Of a stretch of 64,000 nt of DNA, positions 1 through 8,932 are shown in pieces. The translations under genes were made by a program, and so were the position numbers. The first letter of the stretch is position 1. Each line of letters begins with the position of its first letter. The notes beneath the pieces were generated by a model. The model was not told the origin of the DNA. It worked only from the letters and a program-made list of their open reading frames with translations, and did not search any database. Source of the DNA: Dokdonella_A sp964582225 (GTDB lineage: Bacteria; Pseudomonadota; Gammaproteobacteria; Xanthomonadales; Rhodanobacteraceae). The stretch is taken from positions 144,244 to 208,243 of the forward strand of contig CAZORA010000002.1 of NCBI GenBank assembly GCA_964582225.1. The letters are read 5' to 3'.

Positions 1-135
1 TCCTCGAAACGACCGGCGCCTTGATCGGCGCCGCCCCAGTATAGGAAGAATCGCGACCGGCAGAGCGGGGCGGCAAACCTTGGCCACCAGCGCCGCGGCG
101 CTGCTTCGATCTGCTCTGCGGCGCGACGACGCGCT
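1..135. other. Non-coding left edge
   Basis: No gene is supported here. Positions 15-32 hold two copies of the palindrome GGCGCC separated by six bases, which could form a small hairpin. The stretch lies downstream of the minus-strand MscS gene, so a terminator role is possible, but there is no T-run. Confidence 0.4.
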
Positions 136-675
136 TCAGCGCTGCGCGGTGGCGCCGAGCCGGACCACCGTGCTGCCCATCATCACCGCGTTCGGCACGA
201 TCACCACGTCGCCACCGTCGGCGCGAAGCGTGGTGAAGCCCAGCGAAACGCTCTCCACCGTGGCCGCGATCGCGACGTCGCCGGGCCCGCTCACGCGCAA
301 TCGATCGCCGACGCGAATCGGCCGGTACAGGACCAAGGCCAGACCCGCGACCAGGTTGCCCAACGTGTTCTGCGCGGCCACCCCGATCACCACCGAGACG
401 ATGCCCGCGCCGGCCAGCAGGGTTCGCCCCAGGCTGCGCAGTTCCGGAATCAGGTGCGCCCAGATAATGAAGCAAACCAGGAAGCAAAGCAGCTGGAGGA
501 AGGCGCTGATGTAGCGCAACGCGGTCACGTCGGTCAGGTGCGCCTCCAGCCGCCGTGCGTTGCGGCGAATCGCGAGCGTCAACGCGGTAGCCAGGAACAA
601 CAGGGCCAGGCCGATGCTGCCGGCCCCCAACAGGCTGCTCGGGTTCAGGAGATCCGCTGCGGCATGGTCGAACAT
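136..675 (-). CDS. MscS-family mechanosensitive channel, small form
   Basis: A 179-residue inner-membrane protein of the small-conductance mechanosensitive channel family, which releases solutes during hypo-osmotic shock. Two hydrophobic segments come first (about residues 15-35 and 55-80). They are followed by the pore helix and the start of the beta domain, with the family hallmarks GVAAQNTLGN and YRPIRVGD, and the ATVE and VPNA motifs of the MscS beta barrel. It is shorter than E. coli MscS (286 residues) because the C-terminal alpha/beta vestibule is missing, as in many minimal homologues. I chose ATG at 675 because GAGGAA lies six bases upstream; a GTG at 681 in the same frame is too close to it. 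The family is secure, but the gating properties cannot be read from the sequence. Confidence 0.85.
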   Translation of the reverse strand: MFDHAAADLLNPSSLLGAGSIGLALLFLATALTLAIRRNARRLEAHLTDVTALRYISAFLQLLCFLVCFIIWAHLIPELRSLGRTLLAGAGIVSVVIGVAAQNTLGNLVAGLALVLYRPIRVGDRLRVSGPGDVAIAATVESVSLGFTTLRADGGDVVIVPNAVMMGSTVVRLGATAQR

Positions 676-809
676 TCCCACTTCCTCGAGTAGCGCGGTC
701 GCTGCGCCGGGGGGTCATTCTCGCCCCTTGCGCGCCATAGCGCGCCGGCACCGCCGCAGCGGGGATACAATGACAGCCTTGAACTTCCGCGGCGCAGGCC
801 GCTCTGCGC

Positions 810-2711
810 ATGTCGGACAGCGACGCCGGGACGCCGGCTGAAACCCCTTCCTTCGCCGATCTGGGCCTTGCTGCGGCGCTGCTCGAGGCGCTCGGTGAGG
901 TCGGCTACGAAAGCCCTTCGCCGATCCAGGCGGCCACCATCCCGCCGCTGCTCGCCGGGCGCGACGTGCTCGGCCAGGCGCAGACCGGCAGCGGCAAGAC
1001 CGCGGCCTTCGCGCTGCCGATCCTGCATCGCCTGGATCCTGCCCTGCACGCGCCGCAGGCCCTGGTGCTGACGCCGACCCGCGAGCTGGCGATCCAGGTG
1101 GCCGAAGCCTTCCAGAGCTACGCCACCCATCTGCCGGGCTTTCGCGTGCTGCCGATCTACGGCGGCCAGGGCTACGGACTGCAGCTGGCTGGGCTGCGCC
1201 GCGGCGCGCAGGTCGTGGTCGGCACGCCGGGGCGGGTCATCGACCACCTCGAGCGCGGCTCGCTCGAACTTTCCGCGGTGCGCAGCCTGGTGCTCGACGA
1301 AGCCGATGAAATGCTGCGCATGGGCTTCATCGACGACGTCGAAAAGGTGCTGGCGCGGGTGCCGCCCGAGCGCCAGATCGCACTGTTTTCGGCGACCATG
1401 CCGGCGCCGATCCGGCGCATCGCGCACGAGCACCTGCGCGAGCCGGTCGAAATCGCCATTGCCGCCGGCGCTGCCACTACGCCGAACATCCATCAGCGCT
1501 ACTGGTACGTGAGCGGGGTGCACAAGCTGGACGCCCTGACCCGCATCCTCGAGGCCGAACCTTTCGAAGCGATGATCATCTTTGCCCGCACCAAGCAGGC
1601 CACCGAAGAGTTGGCCGAGAAGCTGCAAGCGCGCGGCTTCCCGGCGGCAGCAATCAACGGCGACCTGGTGCAGGCGCAGCGCGAGCGCACCATCGGCCAG
1701 CTGCGCGACGGCAAGCTCGACATCCTGGTCGCCACCGACGTGGCCGCCCGCGGCCTCGACGTCGAGCGCATCAGCCACGTGATCAACTACGACATCCCGC
1801 ACGACGTGCAAGGCTATGTGCACCGCATTGGCCGCACCGGCCGCGCCGGCCGCAGCGGCGAAGCGATCCTCTTCGTGACGCCGCGCGAAAAGCGCATGCT
1901 GCAGACGATCGAGCGCGCCACCCGGCAGCGCATCGAGGAGATGCGCCTGCCGACCGTGGATGCCGTCAATGATCGCCGCATCGAGCGCTTCAAGCAGCGC
2001 ATCGCGGAAACCCTGACGGCCGGCGGACTGGCGCCCTTCCGCAGTCTGGTCGAAGCCTTCGAGCAGGAGCAGGACGTACCGGCCCGCGAGATCGCCGCGG
2101 CGCTGGCGCGCATGGTCCAAGGCGAGCGCCCATTGCTGCTCGAGCCGCCCGCGCGCAAGCCGCCACGCGCGGGCGAAGCGGACGAGCGCAGGCCGCCGCG
2201 AGCTCTGCGCGAGCCTCGCGACGCGGAGCGCGAGCGTCCGCATCGCGAGCGTCCTGAAGCGCAACTCGAACGCGGCACCCGCGCGGAAACCACGCAAGCT
2301 TTCGCGCCCGAGCGCGCACCGCGCGAGCGCCCCGTCGCACGCGAGCGCCCCGCGGTGCGGGCGCCCGCCGAGGGCTTCGAGACCTTCCGCATCGAGGTCG
2401 GCCACGAGCACGGCGTGCGTCCCGCCAACATCGTCGGCGCGATCGCCAACGAAGCCGGGCTCGACGCCAAGTACATCGGCCACGTCGACATCCACGACGA
2501 CTACAGCCTGGTCGAGCTGCCGAGCGGGATGCCGGCAGAAATCTTCCACCATCTGAAAAAGGTCTGGGTGTCCGGCCAAAAGCTCCGGATCAGTCGCCTC
2601 GGCAAACCGACGGCGCGCTCCGGCCCGCGCTCGCGCCCGCCACGCTCCGACCGAGCGCAATCGCCACGCCCCGACGCCCGACCGCACCGCGGGCCGCCGA
2701 GCTCAAGCTGA
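810..2711 (+). CDS. deaD: DEAD-box ATP-dependent RNA helicase DeaD/CsdA
   Basis: An ATP-dependent RNA helicase of the cold-shock DeaD (CsdA) type, acting in ribosome assembly and mRNA unwinding. The 633 residues show the Q motif near residue 38, Walker A AQTGSGKT near 56, PTREL, the DEAD box (LDEADEM) near 165, SAT near 195, and HRIGRTGR in the second RecA domain near 340. A long Arg/Glu/Pro-rich linker (about 440-520) follows. Then comes a DbpA-type RNA-binding domain (about 525-600) and a basic Ser/Arg/Pro tail of the sort that binds rRNA. Length and order match DeaD rather than RhlE or DbpA. No clear Shine-Dalgarno is seen. A TACAAT at 766-771 could be the -10 of its promoter. Its last bases overlap the convergent DUF502 gene by 9 bp. 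Confidence 0.93.
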   Translation: MSDSDAGTPAETPSFADLGLAAALLEALGEVGYESPSPIQAATIPPLLAGRDVLGQAQTGSGKTAAFALPILHRLDPALHAPQALVLTPTRELAIQVAEAFQSYATHLPGFRVLPIYGGQGYGLQLAGLRRGAQVVVGTPGRVIDHLERGSLELSAVRSLVLDEADEMLRMGFIDDVEKVLARVPPERQIALFSATMPAPIRRIAHEHLREPVEIAIAAGAATTPNIHQRYWYVSGVHKLDALTRILEAEPFEAMIIFARTKQATEELAEKLQARGFPAAAINGDLVQAQRERTIGQLRDGKLDILVATDVAARGLDVERISHVINYDIPHDVQGYVHRIGRTGRAGRSGEAILFVTPREKRMLQTIERATRQRIEEMRLPTVDAVNDRRIERFKQRIAETLTAGGLAPFRSLVEAFEQEQDVPAREIAAALARMVQGERPLLLEPPARKPPRAGEADERRPPRALREPRDAERERPHRERPEAQLERGTRAETTQAFAPERAPRERPVARERPAVRAPAEGFETFRIEVGHEHGVRPANIVGAIANEAGLDAKYIGHVDIHDDYSLVELPSGMPAEIFHHLKKVWVSGQKLRISRLGKPTARSGPRSRPPRSDRAQSPRPDARPHRGPPSSS

Positions 2712-3362
2712 GCGTTCCTCGCCACCCAGCGTAAAGGGCAGCGCATCGCCTGCCACCGCGCCTGCGGACAGAATGAAAGCCATCGCCTGGTCGACGCTCC
2801 AGTCGGTTGCGATCAGGCACTCGACTGGCAGTATCTCCAGGTAGCCGCCGGTAGGATTCGGCGTGGTCGGCACGTAGACCGCCGCCAGCTCCCGCCCGCC
2901 GCCGTCGCGAAACACACGGGTGACGAAACCGATCGCCTTGAGTTCGGGCGAGGGGAAGCTGATCAGCACGACCCGCTGCGTGCCGCCTGGCTTGGTTTGC
3001 AGCATCGACATCAGCTTCTTGCTGCCGCTGTAGATCGTGTGCGCCAGCGGGATACGATCGATCAGGCGCTCGAAAAAGCCGAGGAAGCGGCGCCCCAGCA
3101 CGCGGCTGGCGGCGAAACCGAGCGCATACAGTGAAACCAGGGTCGCAACAAAGGCCAGCAGCGAGATCAGCCAACCCTGATTGATGTGGCCAAGCGTTTC
3201 CGGAAAGCGCTCCGCGAGCCAGGCGAACAGCGGTTCCATCCACGGCAGGTTGATTTCCGAAAGAAGCGAGAAGATCGCCTTGAAGACGACCCAGGTAAGC
3301 CAGACCGGGATGAAGGTCAAAAGCCCGGTCAGAAGATAGCGCTGGGCGTGAAAGCTGGGCAC
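2703..3362 (-). CDS. DUF502 family membrane protein
   Basis: A 219-residue integral membrane protein of the DUF502 family, whose molecular function is unknown. Two hydrophobic segments are visible, near residues 8-35 and 62-90. After them is the conserved family region with IPLAHTIYSGSKK near 125 and a cytoplasmic beta-rich domain containing VYVPTTPNP near 172. The start is GTG at 3362, which gives the usual family N-terminus (hydrophilic residues, then YLLTGLL). It converges on deaD, with a 9-bp overlap of the two 3' ends. Family membership is strong; the role is not known. Confidence 0.85.
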   Translation of the reverse strand: MPSFHAQRYLLTGLLTFIPVWLTWVVFKAIFSLLSEINLPWMEPLFAWLAERFPETLGHINQGWLISLLAFVATLVSLYALGFAASRVLGRRFLGFFERLIDRIPLAHTIYSGSKKLMSMLQTKPGGTQRVVLISFPSPELKAIGFVTRVFRDGGGRELAAVYVPTTPNPTGGYLEILPVECLIATDWSVDQAMAFILSAGAVAGDALPFTLGGEERSA

Positions 3363-3465
3363 GGGATCCGAAAGCGGCGAACGACCGCGACATCATCGCC
3401 GCGCGCGGTCGGATTGACCAGCGGTCGGCGGCAGGAATGGATTCCGCTCTCGCCTTCTGGCGCTT

Positions 3466-3996
3466 CTACGGCGATGGCGCGGACAGCGCACCGCTCGACG
3501 GCTTGAGCCGGGCGCCCTTGAAGTACATCACGCGCAGATCGAGGCCGCGCCGACTGCGGCCGATATAGACGAAGCGCGGATTCCACCACGCAGCCACCCG
3601 GCCCCGAGCGTGAAAGCGCTGGTTCTCGAGTTCGAGCAGCACACCGATGCAGGGAAAATCGCGCGCCCGCGCGTATTCCTCGAGCAGGACGCAGGAGCGC
3701 TTGAGCAGCTGCATCACCAGCGAGGTCGAGCGCCAGCGCTTGCCGATGAAGGTACGCCAGTAGTAGACCGGCTGCTCCAGGCGCGGCGGCGTCAGCGCGA
3801 CGGCGGTGCAGACGCCAGCCACTTCGCCCGCGGCGTCGAGCGCGTGCATGGCAACCTGCGGCAAGCGCTCCTCCATCTGTGCGATCTCCCTGAGCGCGCC
3901 CTCGCGCTGCCAGAAGTCGCGGATCCTCGCGGCCGATTCCGGCTGTAGCGCCTGCCAGTCGACCACGAAGCGAAAGCGCGCGCTGTCGCCGCTCAC
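3466..3996 (-). CDS. Conserved hypothetical protein, possible GNAT fold
   Basis: A 176-residue soluble protein that I do not recognise with confidence. Its composition, and a central region resembling the start-strand, helix and WR.FI..RWR..SL pattern, recall an acetyltransferase fold, but no acetyl-CoA loop is clear. The start is GTG at 3996, and its GTGA overlaps the stop of the upstream TIGR03032 gene, so the two are almost certainly translationally coupled. The C-terminus is basic (YFKGARLKP). The coupling suggests that it modifies, or works with, the product of the preceding gene; that is inference. Confidence 0.6.
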   Translation of the reverse strand: MSGDSARFRFVVDWQALQPESAARIRDFWQREGALREIAQMEERLPQVAMHALDAAGEVAGVCTAVALTPPRLEQPVYYWRTFIGKRWRSTSLVMQLLKRSCVLLEEYARARDFPCIGVLLELENQRFHARGRVAAWWNPRFVYIGRSRRGLDLRVMYFKGARLKPSSGALSAPSP

Positions 3997-5180
3997 GAAT
4001 CGACTTCTCTTGCGGCGCGATCGGCAGCGTCCGCCGACACAGGCGCAGGCTGCGGGCTGAAGGCCACCTCGCGCAGCGCCTCGTCGGGCAGAGCCCAGGA
4101 GTTCTGCAGGTGTTGGCCTTCATGGATGATCTCCGGGAACAGCACGCCCTTCAGCGCCTGTACGGCGAAGATCTCCTGCACGCCACCGGTGAACTTGAGC
4201 AGGGCGATGGTCTTGCCGGTTTGGATGTGCACCGCCCACACTCCGCTCTGGCGGTCGGCGTTGGCTTCGGTGATCTCGATCTCCGTGAAGGCGTTGGTCT
4301 CGCGCAGCTGGGAGAGGCCGATGAAGGCCACCGGCCCAAGAAAATCGAGCCCGCGCGCGAAGCCTGGCACACGGGCGACCTCGAGCCTCGCGCCGCTTTT
4401 CGGATCGATCGTGAGCAGCGCCCCGCGGCCGGATTCGAGCACCCACAGGCGGCCGTCATGCCAGCGCGGCGAGTGCGGCATGGACAGGCCGCGGGCGACG
4501 ATGCGGTTATCCAGCATGTCGATCAGAATCCCGCCATCGCGCTTGTTGGCGCGCCAGCCCTGCGGGGTATCGGTCTCGCCGAGCGCGCTCAGGTAGCGGG
4601 GCTTGCCCTCGCGCATGCCGAGCCCGTTCAGGTGGCAGCGGTCCTCCGGCGCATAGCTCTCGACGAAACCCGGCCGCCAACGCGGGGCGAAGCTCGATTT
4701 GCCGTCCAGCGTGCACAGGCAGGAAAACAGCGTATTGACGAACCACAGTTCGCCGCGCGCGTCCCAGGCCATCTCGTGGATGTCGATCGCACCGGTGACG
4801 TGCGCGCGACGGGCGAGAAATACTGCATCGTGGCGCGGCGGATCCTGCAGCCGTTTCGCCACCGCCGGCATGTTGCGAAACTCGACGATTTCGATCTGCG
4901 TGCCGAGCGCCAGACGCTCGCCGTCAGCAGCCATGCCCATGGGCCGGCTGAAGCTGCGAAAGTGCGTATTGATGCTGGGCCCGTCCGGGCGCAGGATCAC
5001 CAATTTGCCGGCCTGATAGGTGCTGAGCACGAGGCAGCCACCGAGCTCGCGCAGCAGGTCCGGAAAGTTCCGCGAATGCTGGCTGCCAAGGATTTCGGGC
5101 ACCGGCACCGCGGCCGTCTGCGCGTCGACGGACGGCGCATCCGCAGTCGGGCTTGCCGCGTCGCTCGAGTGGGACTGCAT
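3993..5180 (-). CDS. TIGR03032 family protein
   Basis: A 395-residue protein of the TIGR03032 family, uncharacterised proteins predicted to adopt a beta-propeller-like fold. Typical features are the early SRNFPDLL-like segment, CLVLSTYQAGKL, FSRPMG near residue 75, a repeated beta pattern with HEMAWD, WFVNTLFSCL and CHLNGLGM, and SGRGALLTID later. I placed the start at ATG 5180 because GAGGAA precedes it by six bases. The frame stays open a little further upstream but without a ribosome site. The last four bases overlap the GTG start of the next gene. Some relatives sit near tetratricopeptide or sugar-modification genes, but nothing here fixes a role. Confidence 0.75.
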   Translation of the reverse strand: MQSHSSDAASPTADAPSVDAQTAAVPVPEILGSQHSRNFPDLLRELGGCLVLSTYQAGKLVILRPDGPSINTHFRSFSRPMGMAADGERLALGTQIEIVEFRNMPAVAKRLQDPPRHDAVFLARRAHVTGAIDIHEMAWDARGELWFVNTLFSCLCTLDGKSSFAPRWRPGFVESYAPEDRCHLNGLGMREGKPRYLSALGETDTPQGWRANKRDGGILIDMLDNRIVARGLSMPHSPRWHDGRLWVLESGRGALLTIDPKSGARLEVARVPGFARGLDFLGPVAFIGLSQLRETNAFTEIEITEANADRQSGVWAVHIQTGKTIALLKFTGGVQEIFAVQALKGVLFPEIIHEGQHLQNSWALPDEALREVAFSPQPAPVSADAADRAAREVDS

Positions 5181-5250
5181 GCAGATTCCTCGTTCGCACT
5201 GCCAGCGCCGAGAGTACAACGGAACGCCGCGCGCTCAGCGGCGCGCAAGA

Positions 5251-5718
5251 TCAAGAGCCAGCAGGCGACTTGCGCCGGACGTAAATCTGCTTCCGTACCC
5301 GCGCCACCGGCTGGCCTGCCGCATCGACCACCGGGGTCTCGAACCAGCGCAGGCACTTCCGCCCTTCGACGGTCGCCGCGCGCAGTTCGCCGAGCACGGC
5401 GTCCTCCAGCCGGAACTCGGCGTAGACGCTTTCCCGCGCCGGGCGCAGGAACTCGATTTCGGCGGCCCTGTCCCAGACGATGTAGTCGCGACCGAGACCG
5501 TGCATTACCAGCAGCATCCAGAACGGATCGGTCATCGAGAACAGGCTGCCGCCGTACTGGGTGCCGACGTAGTTTCGGTTGTACCAGCGCAGGCGCAGCT
5601 CGACCCGCGCGTAACGCCAGTCGGCATCCAGCGTCAGCACGCGGATGCCGGCGAAGCGGAACGGCGGCCACAGGTTCATGATGCGGCGCAGGCCGCGCGC
5701 CGTGAGTCGCTCCCTCAT
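5251..5718 (-). CDS. DUF4442 hotdog-fold protein (thioesterase-like)
   Basis: A 155-residue protein resembling DUF4442, a hotdog-fold family related to acyl-CoA and acyl-ACP thioesterases. The recognisable part is the central YGGSLFSMTDPFWMLL region, in which hotdog enzymes carry the helix that embraces the substrate. It is preceded by RWYNRNYVGT and followed by beta strands ending in RKQIYVRRK. The 17-bp gap from the upstream thioredoxin-like gene suggests one transcript. The substrate cannot be predicted. Confidence 0.75.
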   Translation of the reverse strand: MRERLTARGLRRIMNLWPPFRFAGIRVLTLDADWRYARVELRLRWYNRNYVGTQYGGSLFSMTDPFWMLLVMHGLGRDYIVWDRAAEIEFLRPARESVYAEFRLEDAVLGELRAATVEGRKCLRWFETPVVDAAGQPVARVRKQIYVRRKSPAGS

Positions 5719-5734
5719 CGCCGCCGCCGCGGCA

Positions 5735-6625
5735 TCAAAAAAGCAGCGAGGACATCTTGCGCCGGTAGCTCGCCACCAGCTCGGTGTCGTCGATCACGCT
5801 GAACGCCGCGATCAGGCGCTGCTTGGCGCGGCCGTCCTGCCAGCCGCGGTCGCGCCGCAGGATTTCGAGAAACTGCTCCAGCGCCGCCGCCGGTTCGCCG
5901 TCGATCAGAAGCCGCACGCCGAGCAGGTCGCGGGCTTCGAAATCGTCCGCATCCCTCGCCACCCGCGCTTCGAGCTCAGCGCGCGCCGGCGCGCCCTTGA
6001 GCGCGGCCGCAAAGCCAAGCTCACTGCGCAGGCGCCGCGCGCGCTCGTCGCCGGCAACGCTGGCCGGCACCGAATCGAGCTCGGCTTCGGCCGCCGCGGC
6101 ATTGCCCGCGCGCATCTGCGCCAGCGCCAGATCGAGCTTCAACTCCGGCCGATCCGGGTCGGCGGCAATTTCCTGCTGGATGCGCGCAATCGCTTCTTCC
6201 GGTGTCTCCGCCACGGTGCTCGGCGACTCCTCAGCCGCGGTTTCGTCGACCGTCTCGGCCGGCTGCACGTGACGCTGCAGAAACTCGCGGATCGCACCCT
6301 CCGGGAGCGCCCCGGTGAAGCCGTCGCGCACCTGTCCGTCGACGATCAGCATCACCATCGGGATGCTGCGCACACCGAAGGCCGCGGCCAGGCCCTGCTC
6401 CTTGTCGACATCGATCTTGGCCAGCCGCAGTGCGCCATTGAAGCTGTCGACGACCTTTTCCAGAAGCGGGCCAAGCGTGCGACAGGGCCCGCACCAGGTG
6501 GCCCAGAGATCGACCAAAATCGGCTGGGTGGAAGAAGCGTCCAGCACCTCGGTCTGGAAGTTGGCTTCGGTGGCGTCGAACACCCAGGGCGAAGCGGATG
6601 GTGCGGAAGGAATCGGAGCGGACAT
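5735..6625 (-). CDS. cnoX: CnoX/YbbN-type thioredoxin with TPR domain
   Basis: A 296-residue co-chaperone-like protein. An N-terminal thioredoxin domain (about residues 15-120) carries the active site W-CGPC at 44-48 and the cis-proline SIPM. A hinge rich in Glu, Thr and Pro follows, then a C-terminal tetratricopeptide-like helical domain (about 150-296). This is the architecture of E. coli CnoX, which protects proteins from hypochlorite and passes them to GroEL/ES. E. coli CnoX has SQHC instead of CGPC, so this version may keep real reductase activity. ATG 6625 was chosen because GAGGA sits seven bases upstream. Confidence 0.85.
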   Translation of the reverse strand: MSAPIPSAPSASPWVFDATEANFQTEVLDASSTQPILVDLWATWCGPCRTLGPLLEKVVDSFNGALRLAKIDVDKEQGLAAAFGVRSIPMVMLIVDGQVRDGFTGALPEGAIREFLQRHVQPAETVDETAAEESPSTVAETPEEAIARIQQEIAADPDRPELKLDLALAQMRAGNAAAAEAELDSVPASVAGDERARRLRSELGFAAALKGAPARAELEARVARDADDFEARDLLGVRLLIDGEPAAALEQFLEILRRDRGWQDGRAKQRLIAAFSVIDDTELVASYRRKMSSLLF

Positions 6626-6852
6626 GGGCAAATCCTCGGAACCAATGCGCCATTGTGCCAGCAGAGCCCCCGCGGAAAGGCTGAACGGGCCAGGCCCGCC
6701 GGCGAAGCCAGGTCACGGTGACTGCAAGCTCTTGAAAGCAGAGCCCCAAGCCCCGCCCTCGCGGGAGGGAGAAAAAAGATCGACTCGTACGGATGTTCCC
6801 CAGGCACACCGATGCTACTCTCGGCTGCCCGCGGATTGCCCAGGAGACCGCC

Positions 6853-7386
6853 ATGTCATCGCACACGCTTACGCCGGAAAGCGGTTGGATCGAGCGTCTG
6901 CCCGATGGCAGCAACGTTCACATCCGGCCGATCGCGCGGCAAGACGCCGAGCTCGAGCTTGCGTTCCTGCGCGAGCTGTCGCCGGAGTTTCGCAACGCAC
7001 GTTTCCTCGGTTTGGCGCACGATCCGAGCCCCGAGGTCGCCCGCGCGCTGACCGAGATCGATCCGACCCACGCCGTGGCGCTGATCGCCGTGATCCTGCA
7101 GGACGGCCGCGAGCGCGAGGTCGGCGCCGCCCAGTTCCACGCCAGCGGCGACGTCTGCGAAGCCTCGCTCACCGTGAGTGGCGAATGGCGCCGGCGCGGC
7201 GTGGGCTCGGCGCTGATGCAGCATTTGATCCAGGCGGCGCGCGCACGCGGGCTGCGTCGCATGCGCGCCTACGGCAGCATGCGCTCGCCGAGCGGCGACC
7301 ATCTGGCGCTGCGTCTCGGCTTCCAGCCGCGCCCGAACCCGGACGACCCGGCGACTTCGCTGCTGGAACTCGATCTCCAGGCCTAA
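6853..7386 (+). CDS. GNAT family N-acetyltransferase
   Basis: A 177-residue acetyltransferase of the GNAT superfamily. Residues about 15-40 form the first strand and helix (NVHIRPIARQDAELE). The acetyl-CoA binding loop is RRRGVGSALMQHLI near residue 117. The last part (LRLGFQPRP) matches the ending common to GNAT domains fused to, or derived from, acetate-CoA ligase/Pat-like proteins. The start is ATG 6853 with CAGGAG about six bases upstream. It stands alone, divergent from the cnoX-like gene. The substrate is unknown; relatives acetylate proteins or small amines. Confidence 0.82.
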   Translation: MSSHTLTPESGWIERLPDGSNVHIRPIARQDAELELAFLRELSPEFRNARFLGLAHDPSPEVARALTEIDPTHAVALIAVILQDGREREVGAAQFHASGDVCEASLTVSGEWRRRGVGSALMQHLIQAARARGLRRMRAYGSMRSPSGDHLALRLGFQPRPNPDDPATSLLELDLQA

Positions 7387-7517
7387 ACAGTATCCGAACA
7401 AGTCGACACGCTCGTCACTCCCGCAAAGGCGAGAGTTCAGCACCTTTGGTTTCAATGATTTGAAGTCACTGGATGCCCGCCTTCGCGGGCGTGACTAGCT
7501 TGTTCAGACATGCCCTA
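7386..7517. repeat. MITE-like dispersed repeat, copy A
   Basis: A roughly 132-bp intergenic element directly behind the GNAT gene. It aligns by eye along its whole length with 32801-32933. Shared blocks are TCCGAAC, GTCACTCCCG, AGGCG, TTTCAAT, GCCTTC.CGG and CAGAC..(G/C)CCCTAG. The outer ends are imperfect inverted repeats (TCCGAACAAG on the left, CTTGTTCAGAC on the right), and an inner hairpin pairs CCCGC with GCGGG. It contains no coding capacity. This is the layout of a non-autonomous miniature transposon or a REP-like family. Confidence 0.6.
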
Positions 7518-7627
7518 GCGTTGTGCCATAAACACCACTTCGAGCTCAAGAGGATCAGGCACTTACGTCATTAGCTGCGGAACTTGGGGGGCGCGAGATC
7601 CGTGATCCAGACGGGCGACGGACGTGC

Positions 7628-8932
7628 TCAGTCCCCCGCGAGCGCGCTGCCGCCCTGCTTGTAGACCATGCCGTCCTTCATCACGAAGTCGACTTTCTGC
7701 ATCAAGGTGATGTCGTCCAGCGGATTGCCGAGAACCGCCACCACGTCGGCCAACTTGCCGGGCGCGACACTGCCCAGGTCTGCGGTCCTGCGCAACAGCT
7801 CGGCGGCGTGCGTGGTCGCTGCCTGCAGCGCATACAGCGGCGGAATCCCGGCCTCGACCATGTAGGCGAATTCCTTGGCGTTCTGGCCATGCGGATAGAC
7901 TGCGGCATCGGTGCCGAAGGCAATCTTCACACCCGCCTTGTAGGCCTTGCCGGCGGTCTGCTGGATCACCGGACCGACCTGCTTCGCCTTGGCCGCCACC
8001 TGCGGCGGGTAGTAGCCTGGCGTGTCGGCCATTTTCGCGACGTACCTGCCGGCAATGATGGTTGGCACATACCAGGTGCCGTGCTGTTTCATCAGGCGCA
8101 TGTCGGCGTCGTCCATGAAGGTGCCGTGTTCGATTGAATCGACGCCGGCCACCACCGCGCGGCGGATCGCCTCGGCCCCGTGCGCGTGCGCGCCGACCAC
8201 GAACCCATAGTCGTGCGCGGCCGCCACCACGGCCTGGATTTCCTCCACCGTCATCTGCGCGTTGTCGGCGCTCGCGCTTTCGTCGAGCACGCCACCGGAA
8301 GGCATGATCTTCAGCACGTCGACGCCGTCCTTATAGTGCTGGCGGACGCTCTTCCAGGCGTCGTCGACGCCGTTGATGATGCTGTCCTTGGGGCCGGGGT
8401 CGCCTTGCAGATCCCAGCGCAGGCCGTCGGTACCGTCGGCGTGACCGCCAGTGGTACCAATCGCCTCGCCGGCGGTGAAGACACGCGGGCCCGGAATCAG
8501 CCCGGCGTTGATCGAATTGCGCAGCGCAATCGAGATGTTGTTGCCATCACCCAGATTGCGCACGGTCGTGAAGCCAGCGAGCAGGGTCCGCCTGGCGTAG
8601 AGGGTCGCGCGAATGGCATGGTCGGCCACGTTGAGCCGGAAGCGGTCGCTGTAGCCGGTCGGGCTGGTCTCGAAGGTCAGATGGGTATGCGCGTCGATCA
8701 GGCCCGGCAGACAGGTGGCGTTGCCGAGATCGATCACCCGCGCAGCCGCAACCTCGCGCGTACCGGCGTGGACCTCACGAATGCGATTGCCCTCGACGAC
8801 CACCGTGGTTGCGCCGAGCAGCTTGCCGTTCACACTGTCGAGCAAGTTTCCGCAGTGCAGCACGATCGGATCGGCGGCCTGGGCGAGCGCGGTGACGAAA
8901 GCGAGTGGCAGGGCGGCAAGCAGGATGCGCAT
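7628..8932 (-). CDS. Secreted amidohydrolase (imidazolonepropionase/prolidase-like)
   Basis: A 434-residue metal-dependent amidohydrolase with a cleavable signal peptide (MRILLAALPLAFVTALAQA), so it should act in the periplasm or outside the cell. Motifs of the amidohydrolase superfamily appear in order: PGLIDAHTHL near residue 78 (metal-binding HxH), a central lysine region, HAHGAEAIRR near 247, SIEHG near 268, FGTDAAVYPHG near 345 (metal-binding Asp), and LADVVAVLGNPL near 400. Relatives are Xaa-Pro dipeptidases (prolidases of the Sgx9260 type) and similar secreted peptidases abundant in Xanthomonadales. The start has GGAG seven bases upstream. It is divergent from leuS. Confidence 0.87.
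   Translation of the reverse strand: MRILLAALPLAFVTALAQAADPIVLHCGNLLDSVNGKLLGATTVVVEGNRIREVHAGTREVAAARVIDLGNATCLPGLIDAHTHLTFETSPTGYSDRFRLNVADHAIRATLYARRTLLAGFTTVRNLGDGNNISIALRNSINAGLIPGPRVFTAGEAIGTTGGHADGTDGLRWDLQGDPGPKDSIINGVDDAWKSVRQHYKDGVDVLKIMPSGGVLDESASADNAQMTVEEIQAVVAAAHDYGFVVGAHAHGAEAIRRAVVAGVDSIEHGTFMDDADMRLMKQHGTWYVPTIIAGRYVAKMADTPGYYPPQVAAKAKQVGPVIQQTAGKAYKAGVKIAFGTDAAVYPHGQNAKEFAYMVEAGIPPLYALQAATTHAAELLRRTADLGSVAPGKLADVVAVLGNPLDDITLMQKVDFVMKDGMVYKQGGSALAGD

Noticed and set aside
645..2687. A 680-codon minus-strand frame across deaD
   Set aside because: Antisense shadow of a strongly conserved helicase; Arg/Ala/Asp-rich translation without domains.
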